A stretch of 64,000 nucleotides of DNA from Brevibacterium pigmentatum (GTDB lineage Bacteria > Actinomycetota > Actinomycetes > Actinomycetales > Brevibacteriaceae). The stretch covers positions 3,596,001 to 3,660,000 of the forward strand of contig NZ_CP050153.1 of the NCBI RefSeq assembly GCF_011617465.1, written 5' to 3'. The stretch's first letter is position 1. Every line of letters starts with the position of its first letter. Positions 1 to 9,158 of the stretch are shown here, piece after piece. Made by a program: the position numbers and the translations under genes. Under the pieces are notes generated by a model. The model was given only the letters and a program-made list of their open reading frames with translations. It was not told where the DNA came from and made no database searches.

Positions 1-532
1 ACTCGGCCGCGGCACCGGCGCCGACGACGAGCACTCGCTCCCCCTGCAGCGGACGGGTCGCGATCTGGTGGGACCAGCGGACGAGGTACCGGCTGCCGGT
101 CATGAAGATGACAGCGGAGAACACGGTGAGCAGAACGAATGGGGAATCTCCCAAGGTGACAGCCATCAGACCGCACGCGCTGATCAGTGCGATGATCGCG
201 ATGCCGCCGTATTCGGCGAAGCTGCCGTAGTGGTAGCGACTGCGATAGAGCCCGATGAGCAGGCCGAGGAGCAGCTGCAAGACCGCTGCGGCAGTGACTG
301 CGGAGACGAGTTCGACCGCACTGACGACACCTGCGCCCATCACCGCCGAGGCGAGCAGTCCGGCAGCAGCCCATGCGGCAACGTCGAAGACCAGTTGGAA
401 TGCGGTCTTGCTCCTCCAGATCCGCATCGCCATCCGGGCCGACCATGGTGCACCAGAAGTCACCGGGGCCGGCGGGGCCTCGCCCACTGCCCCCATCCGG
501 GTGAGTGGTTTCGGATGTTCTGACACAGTCAT
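1..532 (-). CDS. Polysaccharide biosynthesis epimerase/dehydratase, N-terminal part (cut by window edge)
   Basis: This reading frame runs off the left edge of the window, so only about the first 177 residues are visible. It begins with ATG at 532, preceded by GGGAG seven bases upstream. The visible part has a short polar leader, then four hydrophobic segments (roughly residues 45-65, 70-95, 108-125 and 130-145), then a Rossmann start reading ERVLVVGAGAAAE. Membrane helices followed by a nucleotide-binding fold match the CapD/FlaA1-like family of membrane-anchored nucleotide-sugar 4,6-dehydratases or epimerases, which make precursors for surface polysaccharides. The catalytic domain lies outside the window, so the exact reaction is unknown. 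Confidence 0.75.
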   Translation of the reverse strand, partial: MTVSEHPKPLTRMGAVGEAPPAPVTSGAPWSARMAMRIWRSKTAFQLVFDVAAWAAAGLLASAVMGAGVVSAVELVSAVTAAAVLQLLLGLLIGLYRSRYHYGSFAEYGGIAIIALISACGLMAVTLGDSPFVLLTVFSAVIFMTGSRYLVRWSHQIATRPLQGERVLVVGAGAAAE

Positions 533-731
533 CGTGATCTCCCATGCTCGGCTGTTCCGGCCCAGTCGTTGTGGCTGCCGGACATCGTCGGAGCGAGCCG
601 GCGATGCAGCGATTCCAACTAGCGGAATGCGTCGACTTCACGCTATGGGCGCGATGACTCTGTTCTGGCGCTTGCGGAGAGGAGACTGCGGTCATCCGCG
701 ATGGCGGTGCGGGTCTCCGTGGGGCGTTCTG

Positions 732-757
732 CCGCAGACGGCACGAACCGTCTGCGG
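732..757 (-). terminator. Hairpin downstream of the first LuxR gene
   Basis: A perfect 10-bp inverted repeat (CCGCAGACGG / CCGTCTGCGG) with a 6-base loop lies about 25 bp past the stop codon of the regulator ending at 782. There is no clear T-run, as is common in high-GC actinobacteria. Confidence 0.6.
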
Positions 758-781
758 CTCATGCACCACACGGATATCAGC

Positions 782-3469
782 TCAGACCGCGGCGAGACGC
801 GGGTTGCCGGCGAGCCTCGATACGAGCTCGGTTCGCGAACCGACGTCGAGCTTGCGGTAGACGGCGGTGAGGCGGAGTTCGACGGTGCGCAGGGAGACGA
901 AGATCCGTTCGGAGATCTCCCGGTTCTTCAGTCCGGCACGGACCAGCTCGACGACTTTGAGCTCCTCATCGCTGAGTTCGCCGAGGCGAGGCAGGTCGGG
1001 CATCGTCGGTGCCTTCGGTTCCTCGACGATCTGCCCGTTGCGCAGGTGCTCGGCGAGACGCCCGGCCCCGACTTCGCGAAGCAGCGCTGCGGCGGCGAGC
1101 CTCTGTTCGCGTGCTCTCAGCTTCGAGCCGTTATCCTCGAGGCGAGAGGCGAATGCCGCATGAGTGACTGCTTTCTCGAAGACGAACTCAGGTGTGCTGG
1201 CCTGCCGCAGTGCCCGCCCGAACAGATCGGCGGCGGTCTCCCCGGCGGCCAGAAGCGCTTCGGACCGACCGACGACCAGATCGGCCCACCGCGACGGGTA
1301 CGTCTTCGCGCAGTCACGCAGCTGCTGGAGCAGAAGAGTCGCATGCTCCCGTCTGCCCACACTCACCAAGGCTTCGATGAGGTCGCCGTCGAAGCGACGC
1401 ACGTTCGGGTTGCCCTCGGCGGCGGACAGCTGTTCGCAGCGTCGAAGGTGTCCGAGTGCTACGGCCGGGCAGTCGGTGCGCAGCAGGTATCTGCCCTGGA
1501 TCGCATTGAGTTCGGCCAGCAGGCGATGGTTGTTCGTCGCCGACGCCAGGGCAGCGGTCTGGTCTTCGACGGGCCCCGCTTCACCCGCGCTTCCGGTCAG
1601 CAGCAGCTTCCAGGCGCGCAGCAGCAGGATCCGATCCTGACGCACGACGGCAAGGCCTCTGCTCTTGTCCGTCGCCACGTCCGCAGAGATTCCGTCGATG
1701 ACCTCGACGGCCTGACTGACGCGGCCGCGCCGCATTTCCAGTTCCGCACGAACACAGTCCACCTGCCGCTTCCAGACCCTGGTCGCGGCACAGATCTCAC
1801 CGATGCGGTCGAGCACGGCCGTGGCGGCTTCATAGTGCTCGGTGAGCATCAGCCCGTGGGCGACGGCGAGTCCGAAGCTCGGTCTGATCGAATCCTGGTG
1901 TTCCTGCAGGCTCGCGAATCCGGCAAGCGCCGATCCTTCCTTCCCGCCGTTGCTGTCGAGCAGGACGCGAACGGCCTGCGCAAGCTGCGGCTCGCTGTCG
2001 CGGAAGTGCTCAGCGGCGGCTTCGGCCAGTGCCAGAAGCTCCCGCGCTCGGGAGAATTCGCCTCGTTCGCAGTGACAGAGCGCCAGAGTCAGCTGCAGCC
2101 GCGCGACTTCAGCGGGCGCCTGCTCCGATTCGTACCTGCTCCACGACGTGAACAATGACGACGGCAACGTCTGCGTCTCGAGGAAGACGTTGCGGACCTC
2201 GAGAGTCCTGGCGCGGACGACGACTGCGGCCCGGTTCGACCGGCAGGCGATCCGCACATAGCGTCGAGAGAAGGCGAACTGCCCGTGGTCGGACAGTGTC
2301 TCGGCGATCTCGACCAACTGGCCCCGCAGCTCCTCGAGGTCGTTGCAGACGCGGATGGCCCGTTCGGCGAATTCGGCCCCTCCGGCAGTGAGTCCGCGCC
2401 GCACCAGTCCGAGAGCATGCGCCGCCAGCTGCTGCGCCGTCTCCTCCCCCGGGTCGATGAACGAGACGTGCCAGGCTTCGACCTGCGGCCAGGTGTCGGC
2501 ACAGTCCTCGGCCAGAACAAGGTGGGTCCTGCGTCGTTCACTCGCCCCCATCGACTGCTGCACCATGGCACGGACGAATCCGTGCGGTATCCGCAGGAAT
2601 GCTCCCCGACGTTCGATCGTCCCGCGCGATTCGAGTTCGTCGACGGCTTCCCAGAACCCGGGCAGCCTTCTGGCCAGAGGCCGCAGCGGGGTCAGCGGGG
2701 ACAGAGACAGGCATCTGAGAAGCCCTTCGGCTTCATCGCTCAGCCCTTCGACGTATTCGGCGATCATCGGGCGGCTGGCCGGTCCCACGCGCACCGGGAT
2801 CGACAGCGCGATCTCCCCGCGCATCTCGCTGGGGGCCATCTCCTCGAGGATGTGGCTGACCGCCAAGGGGCGACCCGACGCGGCGTGGGCGGCGACCTGG
2901 GCCGCCTCCTCGGCGATCCTCGTCTGTCCGAACCGGGCCAGGGCGAGGTCACGCGCGAGGTCGATGAGTTCGGCGATGTTCAGATCCGCAAGTTCGATCT
3001 CCGGCACCGAGGCGAACGGGCTGTCGTCGTCGATCGCCCGTGCCGTGATGACGATGTGCAGACGGCCGGACTTCAGCCGGCGCAGCATCCGTCCGAGCAC
3101 CCGCTGCGAGTCCGTGTCCATGTCGTCGGCATTGGGCACGAGGACGAGCGTGTCCTCATCTCCTGAGATCGATCGGAGTGCCTCCATGAGGCTCGGCACG
3201 ACCTCGTCGGCGGCGAGTTCCGCCGGATCGCAGAGTCCGTCAGCGGATGCGCTGACCGCGGCGAGCAGACCGCTCAACCCGGACAGGGGCGTGTCCTCGT
3301 CGAGCGGGCTCGATGCGACTCTGATGACGGGTCCCTGCCACTCGGATTCGAGTGCCCGCAGGATCGACCGCCTGCCGGTCCCGAATCCGCCGGTGAGAGC
3401 TGCGGCGCGATGCCGTGTGAGGAGAGAGCGGAGGTCGCCGACCTCCTTGCGACGAATCACCTGACGCAT
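782..3469 (-). CDS. LuxR-type large regulator (LAL-like), degenerate P-loop
   Basis: An 895-residue protein with the LAL layout: an N-terminal STAND-type ATPase region, a long helical middle resembling TPR repeats, and a C-terminal LuxR helix-turn-helix (about residues 830-890, including NREISERIFVSLRTVELR). The P-loop position reads GGFGTGRRS (residues 27-35), so the usual GK[ST] lysine is arginine and the next position is not Ser/Thr. The Walker B-like stretch LVLVPNADD is also weak, so ATP turnover may be lost. The ATG start has AGGAGG well placed upstream. It is the last of three tandem same-strand regulators and is separated from the second by 282 bp, so it may have its own promoter. Its target is unknown. 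Confidence 0.8.
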   Translation of the reverse strand: MRQVIRRKEVGDLRSLLTRHRAAALTGGFGTGRRSILRALESEWQGPVIRVASSPLDEDTPLSGLSGLLAAVSASADGLCDPAELAADEVVPSLMEALRSISGDEDTLVLVPNADDMDTDSQRVLGRMLRRLKSGRLHIVITARAIDDDSPFASVPEIELADLNIAELIDLARDLALARFGQTRIAEEAAQVAAHAASGRPLAVSHILEEMAPSEMRGEIALSIPVRVGPASRPMIAEYVEGLSDEAEGLLRCLSLSPLTPLRPLARRLPGFWEAVDELESRGTIERRGAFLRIPHGFVRAMVQQSMGASERRRTHLVLAEDCADTWPQVEAWHVSFIDPGEETAQQLAAHALGLVRRGLTAGGAEFAERAIRVCNDLEELRGQLVEIAETLSDHGQFAFSRRYVRIACRSNRAAVVVRARTLEVRNVFLETQTLPSSLFTSWSRYESEQAPAEVARLQLTLALCHCERGEFSRARELLALAEAAAEHFRDSEPQLAQAVRVLLDSNGGKEGSALAGFASLQEHQDSIRPSFGLAVAHGLMLTEHYEAATAVLDRIGEICAATRVWKRQVDCVRAELEMRRGRVSQAVEVIDGISADVATDKSRGLAVVRQDRILLLRAWKLLLTGSAGEAGPVEDQTAALASATNNHRLLAELNAIQGRYLLRTDCPAVALGHLRRCEQLSAAEGNPNVRRFDGDLIEALVSVGRREHATLLLQQLRDCAKTYPSRWADLVVGRSEALLAAGETAADLFGRALRQASTPEFVFEKAVTHAAFASRLEDNGSKLRAREQRLAAAALLREVGAGRLAEHLRNGQIVEEPKAPTMPDLPRLGELSDEELKVVELVRAGLKNREISERIFVSLRTVELRLTAVYRKLDVGSRTELVSRLAGNPRLAAV

Positions 3470-3663
3470 GGCCTACCTCCTGTCGTCGAGTCCGGGGAGT
3501 CCGTGCGGAGAATGATTCCCGGCCCGGTGATGGTCGCTGCCGTTCGCGCAGCGCGGGGATTGTTTCGCCGAGGAGGGTGCAGTGTGATGTCCATACTCAC
3601 ATACTGCTCGCCGGCAGCCGTCCCGGACCAGGTGGTCGATACGGGAGTCCCCTTCAGGTCACT

Positions 3664-3705
3664 ACTCAGTCACCGCCGGGTCACCACTGGCGAGTTGGAC
3701 TGAGT
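3664..3705. promoter_or_regulatory. Inverted repeat between two LuxR genes
   Basis: An 8-bp perfect inverted repeat, ACTCAGTC (3664-3671) and GACTGAGT (3698-3705), sits in the 282-bp gap between the second regulator's stop and the third regulator's start. It could be an operator for the downstream regulator or a weak terminator for the upstream one. The 26-base spacing makes either reading tentative. Confidence 0.3.
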
Positions 3706-3751
3706 ACTCGCTCGTGTCCGAAATCCGCAATTGCCGGTACTCCATTCGAGC

Positions 3752-6325
3752 TCAGGCGCGCAGTCGTCCTTCGGTATCCCGCATCGCCTCGGCGACCTGA
3801 TCTCTGCGCTCGATTCCGAGTTTTCGGAACAGCCGGTACGTGTGTCCTTCGACGGTTCGCACCCGCACCCCCAGTTCCAGAGCGATCTCCGCATTCGATC
3901 GGCCGGCGACGATGAGCGCGCTGATCTGCTTCTCCCGGGCAGTCAGTCCCGTGTTCTGCCTGCCCGGTCCACCGTCCTGACCAGCTCCGAATCGTGCAGC
4001 CAGGGCGATGCACTTGCCCGCCAGGTCGGGCATCGACGCCCCGTATTCCTCCGCCATGGCCGTCAGCGCAGCACGATCGTGGTCGCGCAGAGCAGCGCCG
4101 AGGCGGCCGACGATGTCGAACTCACGCCCGGTTCCGTGCGCGGCGGCCTCGCACATCGCCTGGGGTGCGATCTCGTCGAAGTGAAGGAAGAGGTGCAGCC
4201 GGATGAGGACGACGATCGCCGCGGCCCCATCGGCTTCGGCTTCGTCCAACATCCGGCGCAGCTCGTGCTCAAACTTGGGTTCTCCGGTGCGTATCGCTCG
4301 TGCGGTGGTGCGGAGCACGAGTGCCCGACGATACTCGTGGTAGAGAGCGGTGACGGGCAGCTCGTCGAAGCGGGCGTGCAGGTCGTCGGCCTCGGCGGGG
4401 GTTCCGACACATGACACCGCATATTCGGCCTCCGCCAACGCGATGGCCAGCTGCGTGCCCATGTTCCAATAGGTCAGCGATTCGATCGCTGCTCTCAGCG
4501 CCTTCATCGCCCCGGGCAGATTGCCCTCGAGCAGATTTGTCTGAGCCCACAGCAGGTCGATCGGCCCGGACCGAGCAGACAGGTAGGCGATGTCATGTGT
4601 CGGCAGTGTCGTCATCAGCTCTCTCGCCTCAGCGATTCGTCCCAGCTGCAGAAGAGTGCGGCCCTGCAGCATGGTCAGGTGAAGTGAAGCTGTGCCTTCA
4701 TTGCTGAAATCAGCTCGAGCGGATTCGAGGAGCGCGAGGGCTTCCAAGGTGCGTCCCGAGTCGAGCATGTCGGTGGCGTGCAGCATCGTGTCAAGCAGTT
4801 GGAAGCTGCCGGTTGCCCCGCTCTCGGGTGTGAGTCCGTCGAAGACGACTACGGTGATCGGCCGTTCTTCGGCCACGACGGCAGCGATCCGGTCGAGGAA
4901 GTCGAGCCCGAACGCCGCGTCCACTCCCCCTCCCGGGTGTCCGTCACCTTCCTCGCGCAGCCGATTGAGAGCGGTGCGGAAGTCCGCAAGTCGCAGGGCA
5001 GGAGACTGGGATGCGGAAGCACGGTTCATCCAGACCACGAGCGCGTCGACGACCAACTGTGCGCAGCATGCGGTACGGACCGCGTGGGCCAAGATGTCGA
5101 GTCCGAGGGGAATCTTATTGCAGCCGCAGTAGAGCAGAGCGACTGAGAGCAACTCGTGCCGGCTCATCTTCTCCGTCGGAACCTCCGCGATCAGACGCAT
5201 GGCCCGATGCCAGTCTCCGAGGCGGGCGGCGATCAGTGCGGCGTCGATGGTCCTCGACTCACTGACTTCCGCTCCGCAGATCATTCCCCATTCGGCCCTG
5301 ATCACCTGCGACCAGTCCGCAGGTGCGTCTCCGCAGGAGTCGATGAAGTCGAACCATTCTCGACTCCGACCGGTTGGGGTCGTGTACCTGATCGTGTCCG
5401 AGGTGTGGTTCTCCACTGCCTCGTAGATATGGGGTCTCTGCGCGTCGATCTTCAGTTCGCCGGCGGCCACGAGGGCATCCGCGGCTTCCCCGAGCCCCGC
5501 CTCGAGCAGTGTCTCCAGCTCCACCTCCCCCGCGAGGACGACCAACGCGAGGGCCTCGGTCTCCTGCGGCGAATGGTCGGCAAGACCGATCCGTGCATAG
5601 TCGCGGGCGCGCGCATCGTAGTCGGTGTCGAGTCCGTCGAGGATCCACACTCCGCGGCGCAGGAGGAAGCGTGACCGTCGTGCGGTGTATTCGAGGAGTT
5701 CGAGCAGCTTTCCCGGATTGCGCTTCGAATGGAAGTCGACGATGTCGACCACGGCTTGGGACACGATGTGGCCGAGGCGGTGTTCGACCATCGACCGATA
5801 GTCCTCACGCGGCAGGGGGCCGAGGACGAGATGCTGGAGCACACGGTCTTCGACCAGGGTTGCGAACGGTATGACCCCGCTCTCGGGGTTCGATCGCGAC
5901 ATCGCGACGAGCCTGATCGAGCCGACGCTGGCCAAGTCGGTCAGGATCTCCTGCGAACGGGGATCGAGCAGGTGGGCATCATCGACGAAGACCGCTCTCG
6001 GGGCGCGCGCCGAGGCAAGTCGGGACACGATGCGGCCCAGCAGCGTGGACGGGTCGCCATCGAGGTCGACGAGCAGACCGAAGACCCCGAACTCGGTGTT
6101 CTGGTGCACGCGGTCCCCGCGGATCCAGATTCCGTCGTTCCCGGCGTCGAAGGCCGTTCTCGCGAGGAGCGTCTTGCCGACGCCGATCTCACCTTCGATG
6201 AGGATGCCGGAGCACTGCGAACACTGTAGTGACTGACTGATCAGGTCGAGTTCGCCCCTGCGTCCGAAGATCTCACCTCCGACCTGAGCACCCGCGGCCG
6301 ATGCGGGGGTCAGTTCCTCAGCCAT
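3752..6325 (-). CDS. LuxR-type large regulator (LAL family)
   Basis: About 857 residues. Near the N-terminus is FGRRGELDLIS, then an intact Walker A (GEIGVGKTLL) and Walker B (AVFVDDAHLLD), a long helical sensor-like region, and a C-terminal LuxR HTH (LTAREKQISALIVAGRSN onward). The frame is open to 6397, but ATG at 6325 is preferred: it has GAGAGG upstream and gives a 16-bp overlap with the preceding regulator, suggesting translational coupling. LAL regulators are ATP-dependent activators, often of catabolic or secondary-metabolite genes. This is the only one of the three, apart from the first-transcribed copy, with good nucleotide-binding motifs. The signal and target are not apparent. Confidence 0.82.
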   Translation of the reverse strand: MAEELTPASAAGAQVGGEIFGRRGELDLISQSLQCSQCSGILIEGEIGVGKTLLARTAFDAGNDGIWIRGDRVHQNTEFGVFGLLVDLDGDPSTLLGRIVSRLASARAPRAVFVDDAHLLDPRSQEILTDLASVGSIRLVAMSRSNPESGVIPFATLVEDRVLQHLVLGPLPREDYRSMVEHRLGHIVSQAVVDIVDFHSKRNPGKLLELLEYTARRSRFLLRRGVWILDGLDTDYDARARDYARIGLADHSPQETEALALVVLAGEVELETLLEAGLGEAADALVAAGELKIDAQRPHIYEAVENHTSDTIRYTTPTGRSREWFDFIDSCGDAPADWSQVIRAEWGMICGAEVSESRTIDAALIAARLGDWHRAMRLIAEVPTEKMSRHELLSVALLYCGCNKIPLGLDILAHAVRTACCAQLVVDALVVWMNRASASQSPALRLADFRTALNRLREEGDGHPGGGVDAAFGLDFLDRIAAVVAEERPITVVVFDGLTPESGATGSFQLLDTMLHATDMLDSGRTLEALALLESARADFSNEGTASLHLTMLQGRTLLQLGRIAEARELMTTLPTHDIAYLSARSGPIDLLWAQTNLLEGNLPGAMKALRAAIESLTYWNMGTQLAIALAEAEYAVSCVGTPAEADDLHARFDELPVTALYHEYRRALVLRTTARAIRTGEPKFEHELRRMLDEAEADGAAAIVVLIRLHLFLHFDEIAPQAMCEAAAHGTGREFDIVGRLGAALRDHDRAALTAMAEEYGASMPDLAGKCIALAARFGAGQDGGPGRQNTGLTAREKQISALIVAGRSNAEIALELGVRVRTVEGHTYRLFRKLGIERRDQVAEAMRDTEGRLRA

Positions 6326-8856
6326 TCCGTCACCACCTCTCGCAGTTCCTGACGATTGGCCACATGCACTCGGCGGTAGAGACGACCGAGGTGCCATTCG
6401 ACGGTTCTGGCCGACAGGTGCACCTCTTCTCCGATCTGTGCGCTCGTCCGACCTTCGACGATGCCTGTGATGATCGAGTGCTCGAGTTCGCTCAGGTTCT
6501 CCTGGAACCGCTCGCCGTCGGCGTCGAAGTCGAGCACGCGCCGGCTCCGGCTCAGCAGGATCCGGGCTTCTTTCGTGACTGCGGCATCGCCTGCCGCGAC
6601 GGCGCGCTTTCGGGCCTCACCGGAGAGCTGGGCACAGAGCACGACTGCACCGAAGAGCAGAGCCTCACGAGCCGCGGTGATGAGCGCCTGCAGATCGTCG
6701 GTGCTGAAGGCCTGAGCCGCGGCACGCAGCAGGCGTCCGAGTGCGCCGTCGACCCTACCGGCCGACGCGGACAAGCTGCCGATGGCCCATTCATGTCCGA
6801 GCCGACCGGCCTCGAGCCAGGCGAGGCAGGCAAGGGTATGCGCACCGTGCTCTTCTGCCCAGGCCCCGAGTTCATACAGCTGCGGGGCAGCGGGCCCCGG
6901 CGACGTCTGCGCCAGCGTCTGAAGATCGAAGAGCCTGGCTTCGAATGACGCCCACCAGGAATGCCGACTGGCTTCGGCCTCCGCGTCGACAGGAAACGAG
7001 ATGACCTCTGTCCGCTGCTGCGTCAGCGAAGCGGACAGAGACTGAGCCGACCTGGCCATTCCCGCTATGTCGACCATGTCGCTGGGATCGGCACCGAGAT
7101 TGAGGTCGCTGAGGCAGCGATGGGCCTTTGCCGCGTTTCCGGTGCGCAGGTCGATGAGCGCGTTCGTCAGTCTGGTCAGCCGCCGGCTGGACGTCAGTTC
7201 ATCCATTGCCGTTCGCGCTTCGGTCCAATTGCCGGCGATGAAATTCGCCACGAAGAACTGCGGAACGGCGTCTTCCCGTTCGAACGATCCGGGTCCGGGA
7301 AGGTCGAACATCAGTCGGGCCTGTGCGATATAGCTCAGTCCCAGTTCGATCCGTCCGGCCATCACTTCGGCCACGCCGAGGAACGCACAGGCGCGCAGAC
7401 GATGGCGCACCGAACTCGCATGGTTGAGATAGACGCTTTCAGCCAGAGCGCAGGCAGCGGCGATGCGACCTCCTTTGAGGTCGAACCGGACACGCGTCGC
7501 GTCGAGCCGTCCGAGGTCGGTCGGCGATTCCAGTCGATCTCGGACCCACTCCAACCGCAGCCGCTCAGGAGTCCGCGGGTCCGTCAGTCGCAGCTCCATA
7601 GCCGCGAGGCGGGACAGATACTCCCCAGACGAGTGACTGTGGTCCAGGCACGCTTCGGCGATGAGCGGGTCGATGATCTCCCTGGCCTGTCGGAGCCTGC
7701 CGGCTCCCCATTCGCAGCGGGCAAGTTCGAGGTCGAGTTCGGGGCCGCGATAGCCGCTCGTGCGGATAATCTCCGCGGCCTCGAGGTACCTTCCCCGCGA
7801 GTTTCCCCACATGGCGGCGTCCACCACCAGCTTCGGCGTGGGCACCCGGCCCAAGGAGATCGACCATGCGGCATACCCGAAGAGCGCCCTCCCATAGAGA
7901 GCCGAATGGTCCGCTCCGGCATCGAACCGGGTGAGCAGCTCGAGACTCCGAGAAGGCGGAATCGCGGCGCGGACGTTCTCGGCCGTGACGGGTTCGTGCA
8001 TACTCACCTCTCCCCCTCGGCCTTTCGAAATCGACAGGAGACCGTCCTCTGCCAGAGAGTCGATCGTCAGCGGACTGGTGAGTCCCACGAGCACGTCATA
8101 GGGCACCGCTTCGATGAGAGAGACGGTCTCGAGTACCTCTCGGCTGGGCTGATCGACCCGGGCGATCGCTGTTTCGACCCCGCTGGTCCGGCTCCGGCCG
8201 AAGAGCAGCCTCTCGAGCAGCCGCGGATTGCCGTGGGCGAGCGCACTCAGCTCTGAAACCGATCTGGTCTCGGTCTCCATGAGTCCGATGCTGTTGATCA
8301 TCGCTGCCGCATCGACCTCGTCGATACCGTCCAGATCGATTCTCACGACGCTTCCGGCCAGCCACAGTCCGGCGATGAGATCAACCGGCGGACGCGCGGA
8401 TTCGGCGGCGACGACGAGCTTGATCCTGTGTGCGTCCGTCAGCTGGGCCAGCACAGCGAGGGAGTGGTCGTCGACGAGATCGGCATTGTCGACGACGACC
8501 AGAGACAGTCGGCCCTCTGCTCTGCGCTCGAACAGCCCACCGATCACCGACAGCGCTCGACCCGGCGGGAGGTCGGTGTCGATGCCCTCTCGGGACAGCA
8601 GTATTTCGAAGATCCCGAGATTTCGCACCCGTGCGTTCTCCGAGCCGCGCAGGCGGGTGACCGACAGTTCCGGGTCGAGGCGAGAGAGTGCGGTGTTGAC
8701 CAGCGCGGTCTTCCCGACGCCGGGGGCGCCGATGATGAGTGCGCCCAGATGCCTCTGGCCGGAGATCGCGTCGACGACCGTCGAGAGTTCGGATCCATAT
8801 CCGAAGAGTCGGCGCGCCGGTGCGACCGGGGGGATGTGTGTGGTCCTGCCTGACAC
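6310..8856 (-). CDS. LuxR-type large regulator (LAL family), first of three
   Basis: About 848 residues from a proposed GTG start at 8856, which has GGAAAG nine bases upstream. Walker A is GAPGVGKTAL, Walker B is LSLVVVDNADLVDD, and the C-terminus holds a LuxR HTH (LEHSIITGIVEGRTSAQIG onward). The frame stays open to an ATG at 9168, but that would cover the AT-rich divergent promoter region and overlap the start of the acyl-CoA dehydrogenase on the other strand, so the shorter form is preferred. It is divergent from the dehydrogenase operon with about 300 bp between them. A role in controlling that operon is an inference from position only. Confidence 0.78.
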   Translation of the reverse strand: MSGRTTHIPPVAPARRLFGYGSELSTVVDAISGQRHLGALIIGAPGVGKTALVNTALSRLDPELSVTRLRGSENARVRNLGIFEILLSREGIDTDLPPGRALSVIGGLFERRAEGRLSLVVVDNADLVDDHSLAVLAQLTDAHRIKLVVAAESARPPVDLIAGLWLAGSVVRIDLDGIDEVDAAAMINSIGLMETETRSVSELSALAHGNPRLLERLLFGRSRTSGVETAIARVDQPSREVLETVSLIEAVPYDVLVGLTSPLTIDSLAEDGLLSISKGRGGEVSMHEPVTAENVRAAIPPSRSLELLTRFDAGADHSALYGRALFGYAAWSISLGRVPTPKLVVDAAMWGNSRGRYLEAAEIIRTSGYRGPELDLELARCEWGAGRLRQAREIIDPLIAEACLDHSHSSGEYLSRLAAMELRLTDPRTPERLRLEWVRDRLESPTDLGRLDATRVRFDLKGGRIAAACALAESVYLNHASSVRHRLRACAFLGVAEVMAGRIELGLSYIAQARLMFDLPGPGSFEREDAVPQFFVANFIAGNWTEARTAMDELTSSRRLTRLTNALIDLRTGNAAKAHRCLSDLNLGADPSDMVDIAGMARSAQSLSASLTQQRTEVISFPVDAEAEASRHSWWASFEARLFDLQTLAQTSPGPAAPQLYELGAWAEEHGAHTLACLAWLEAGRLGHEWAIGSLSASAGRVDGALGRLLRAAAQAFSTDDLQALITAAREALLFGAVVLCAQLSGEARKRAVAAGDAAVTKEARILLSRSRRVLDFDADGERFQENLSELEHSIITGIVEGRTSAQIGEEVHLSARTVEWHLGRLYRRVHVANRQELREVVTEWLRN

Positions 8857-8974
8857 GTTACTCAGCTTTCCGTACCCCTGGGGATGTTCTACGGCGGGGA
8901 ATGCGGAGTCCAACGGCACGGGGTTCAGTCCGGAGGGGCTCTCAAGCGGAATCAACGATGAAATTCCTGAATTA

Positions 8975-9005
8975 GTATTACCACCCGCGATAGGTGTAGT
9001 AATAC
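8975..9005. promoter_or_regulatory. Palindromic operator-like site in divergent promoter region
   Basis: The 302-bp gap between the regulator (GTG 8856) and the acyl-CoA dehydrogenase (ATG 9159) is AT-rich compared with its surroundings. It contains an imperfect dyad: GTATTACCACC at the left (8975) and GGTGTAGTAATAC at the right, ending at 9005. The outer GTATTAC/GTAATAC arms are perfect. The placement suits a shared operator for both divergent units. No other strong motif was seen in the gap. Confidence 0.5.
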
Positions 9006-9158
9006 GATTCTGAAACAAAGTTAGCCGATTGTGATATGAACATCCGATCGGACAGGAGGGCCGCCTCGGCGAGGATCTCCGTCTTTGCCCACTTGTGAGC
9101 CGGAACACCGGACCGTACCATTGGAGGAAAGTTACTGAACGATCTATAAGGAGTTCAC

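Noticed and set aside
701-2158. 485-residue plus-strand frame at the left end
   Set aside because: Antisense to the LuxR regulator and lacking any domain; shadow.
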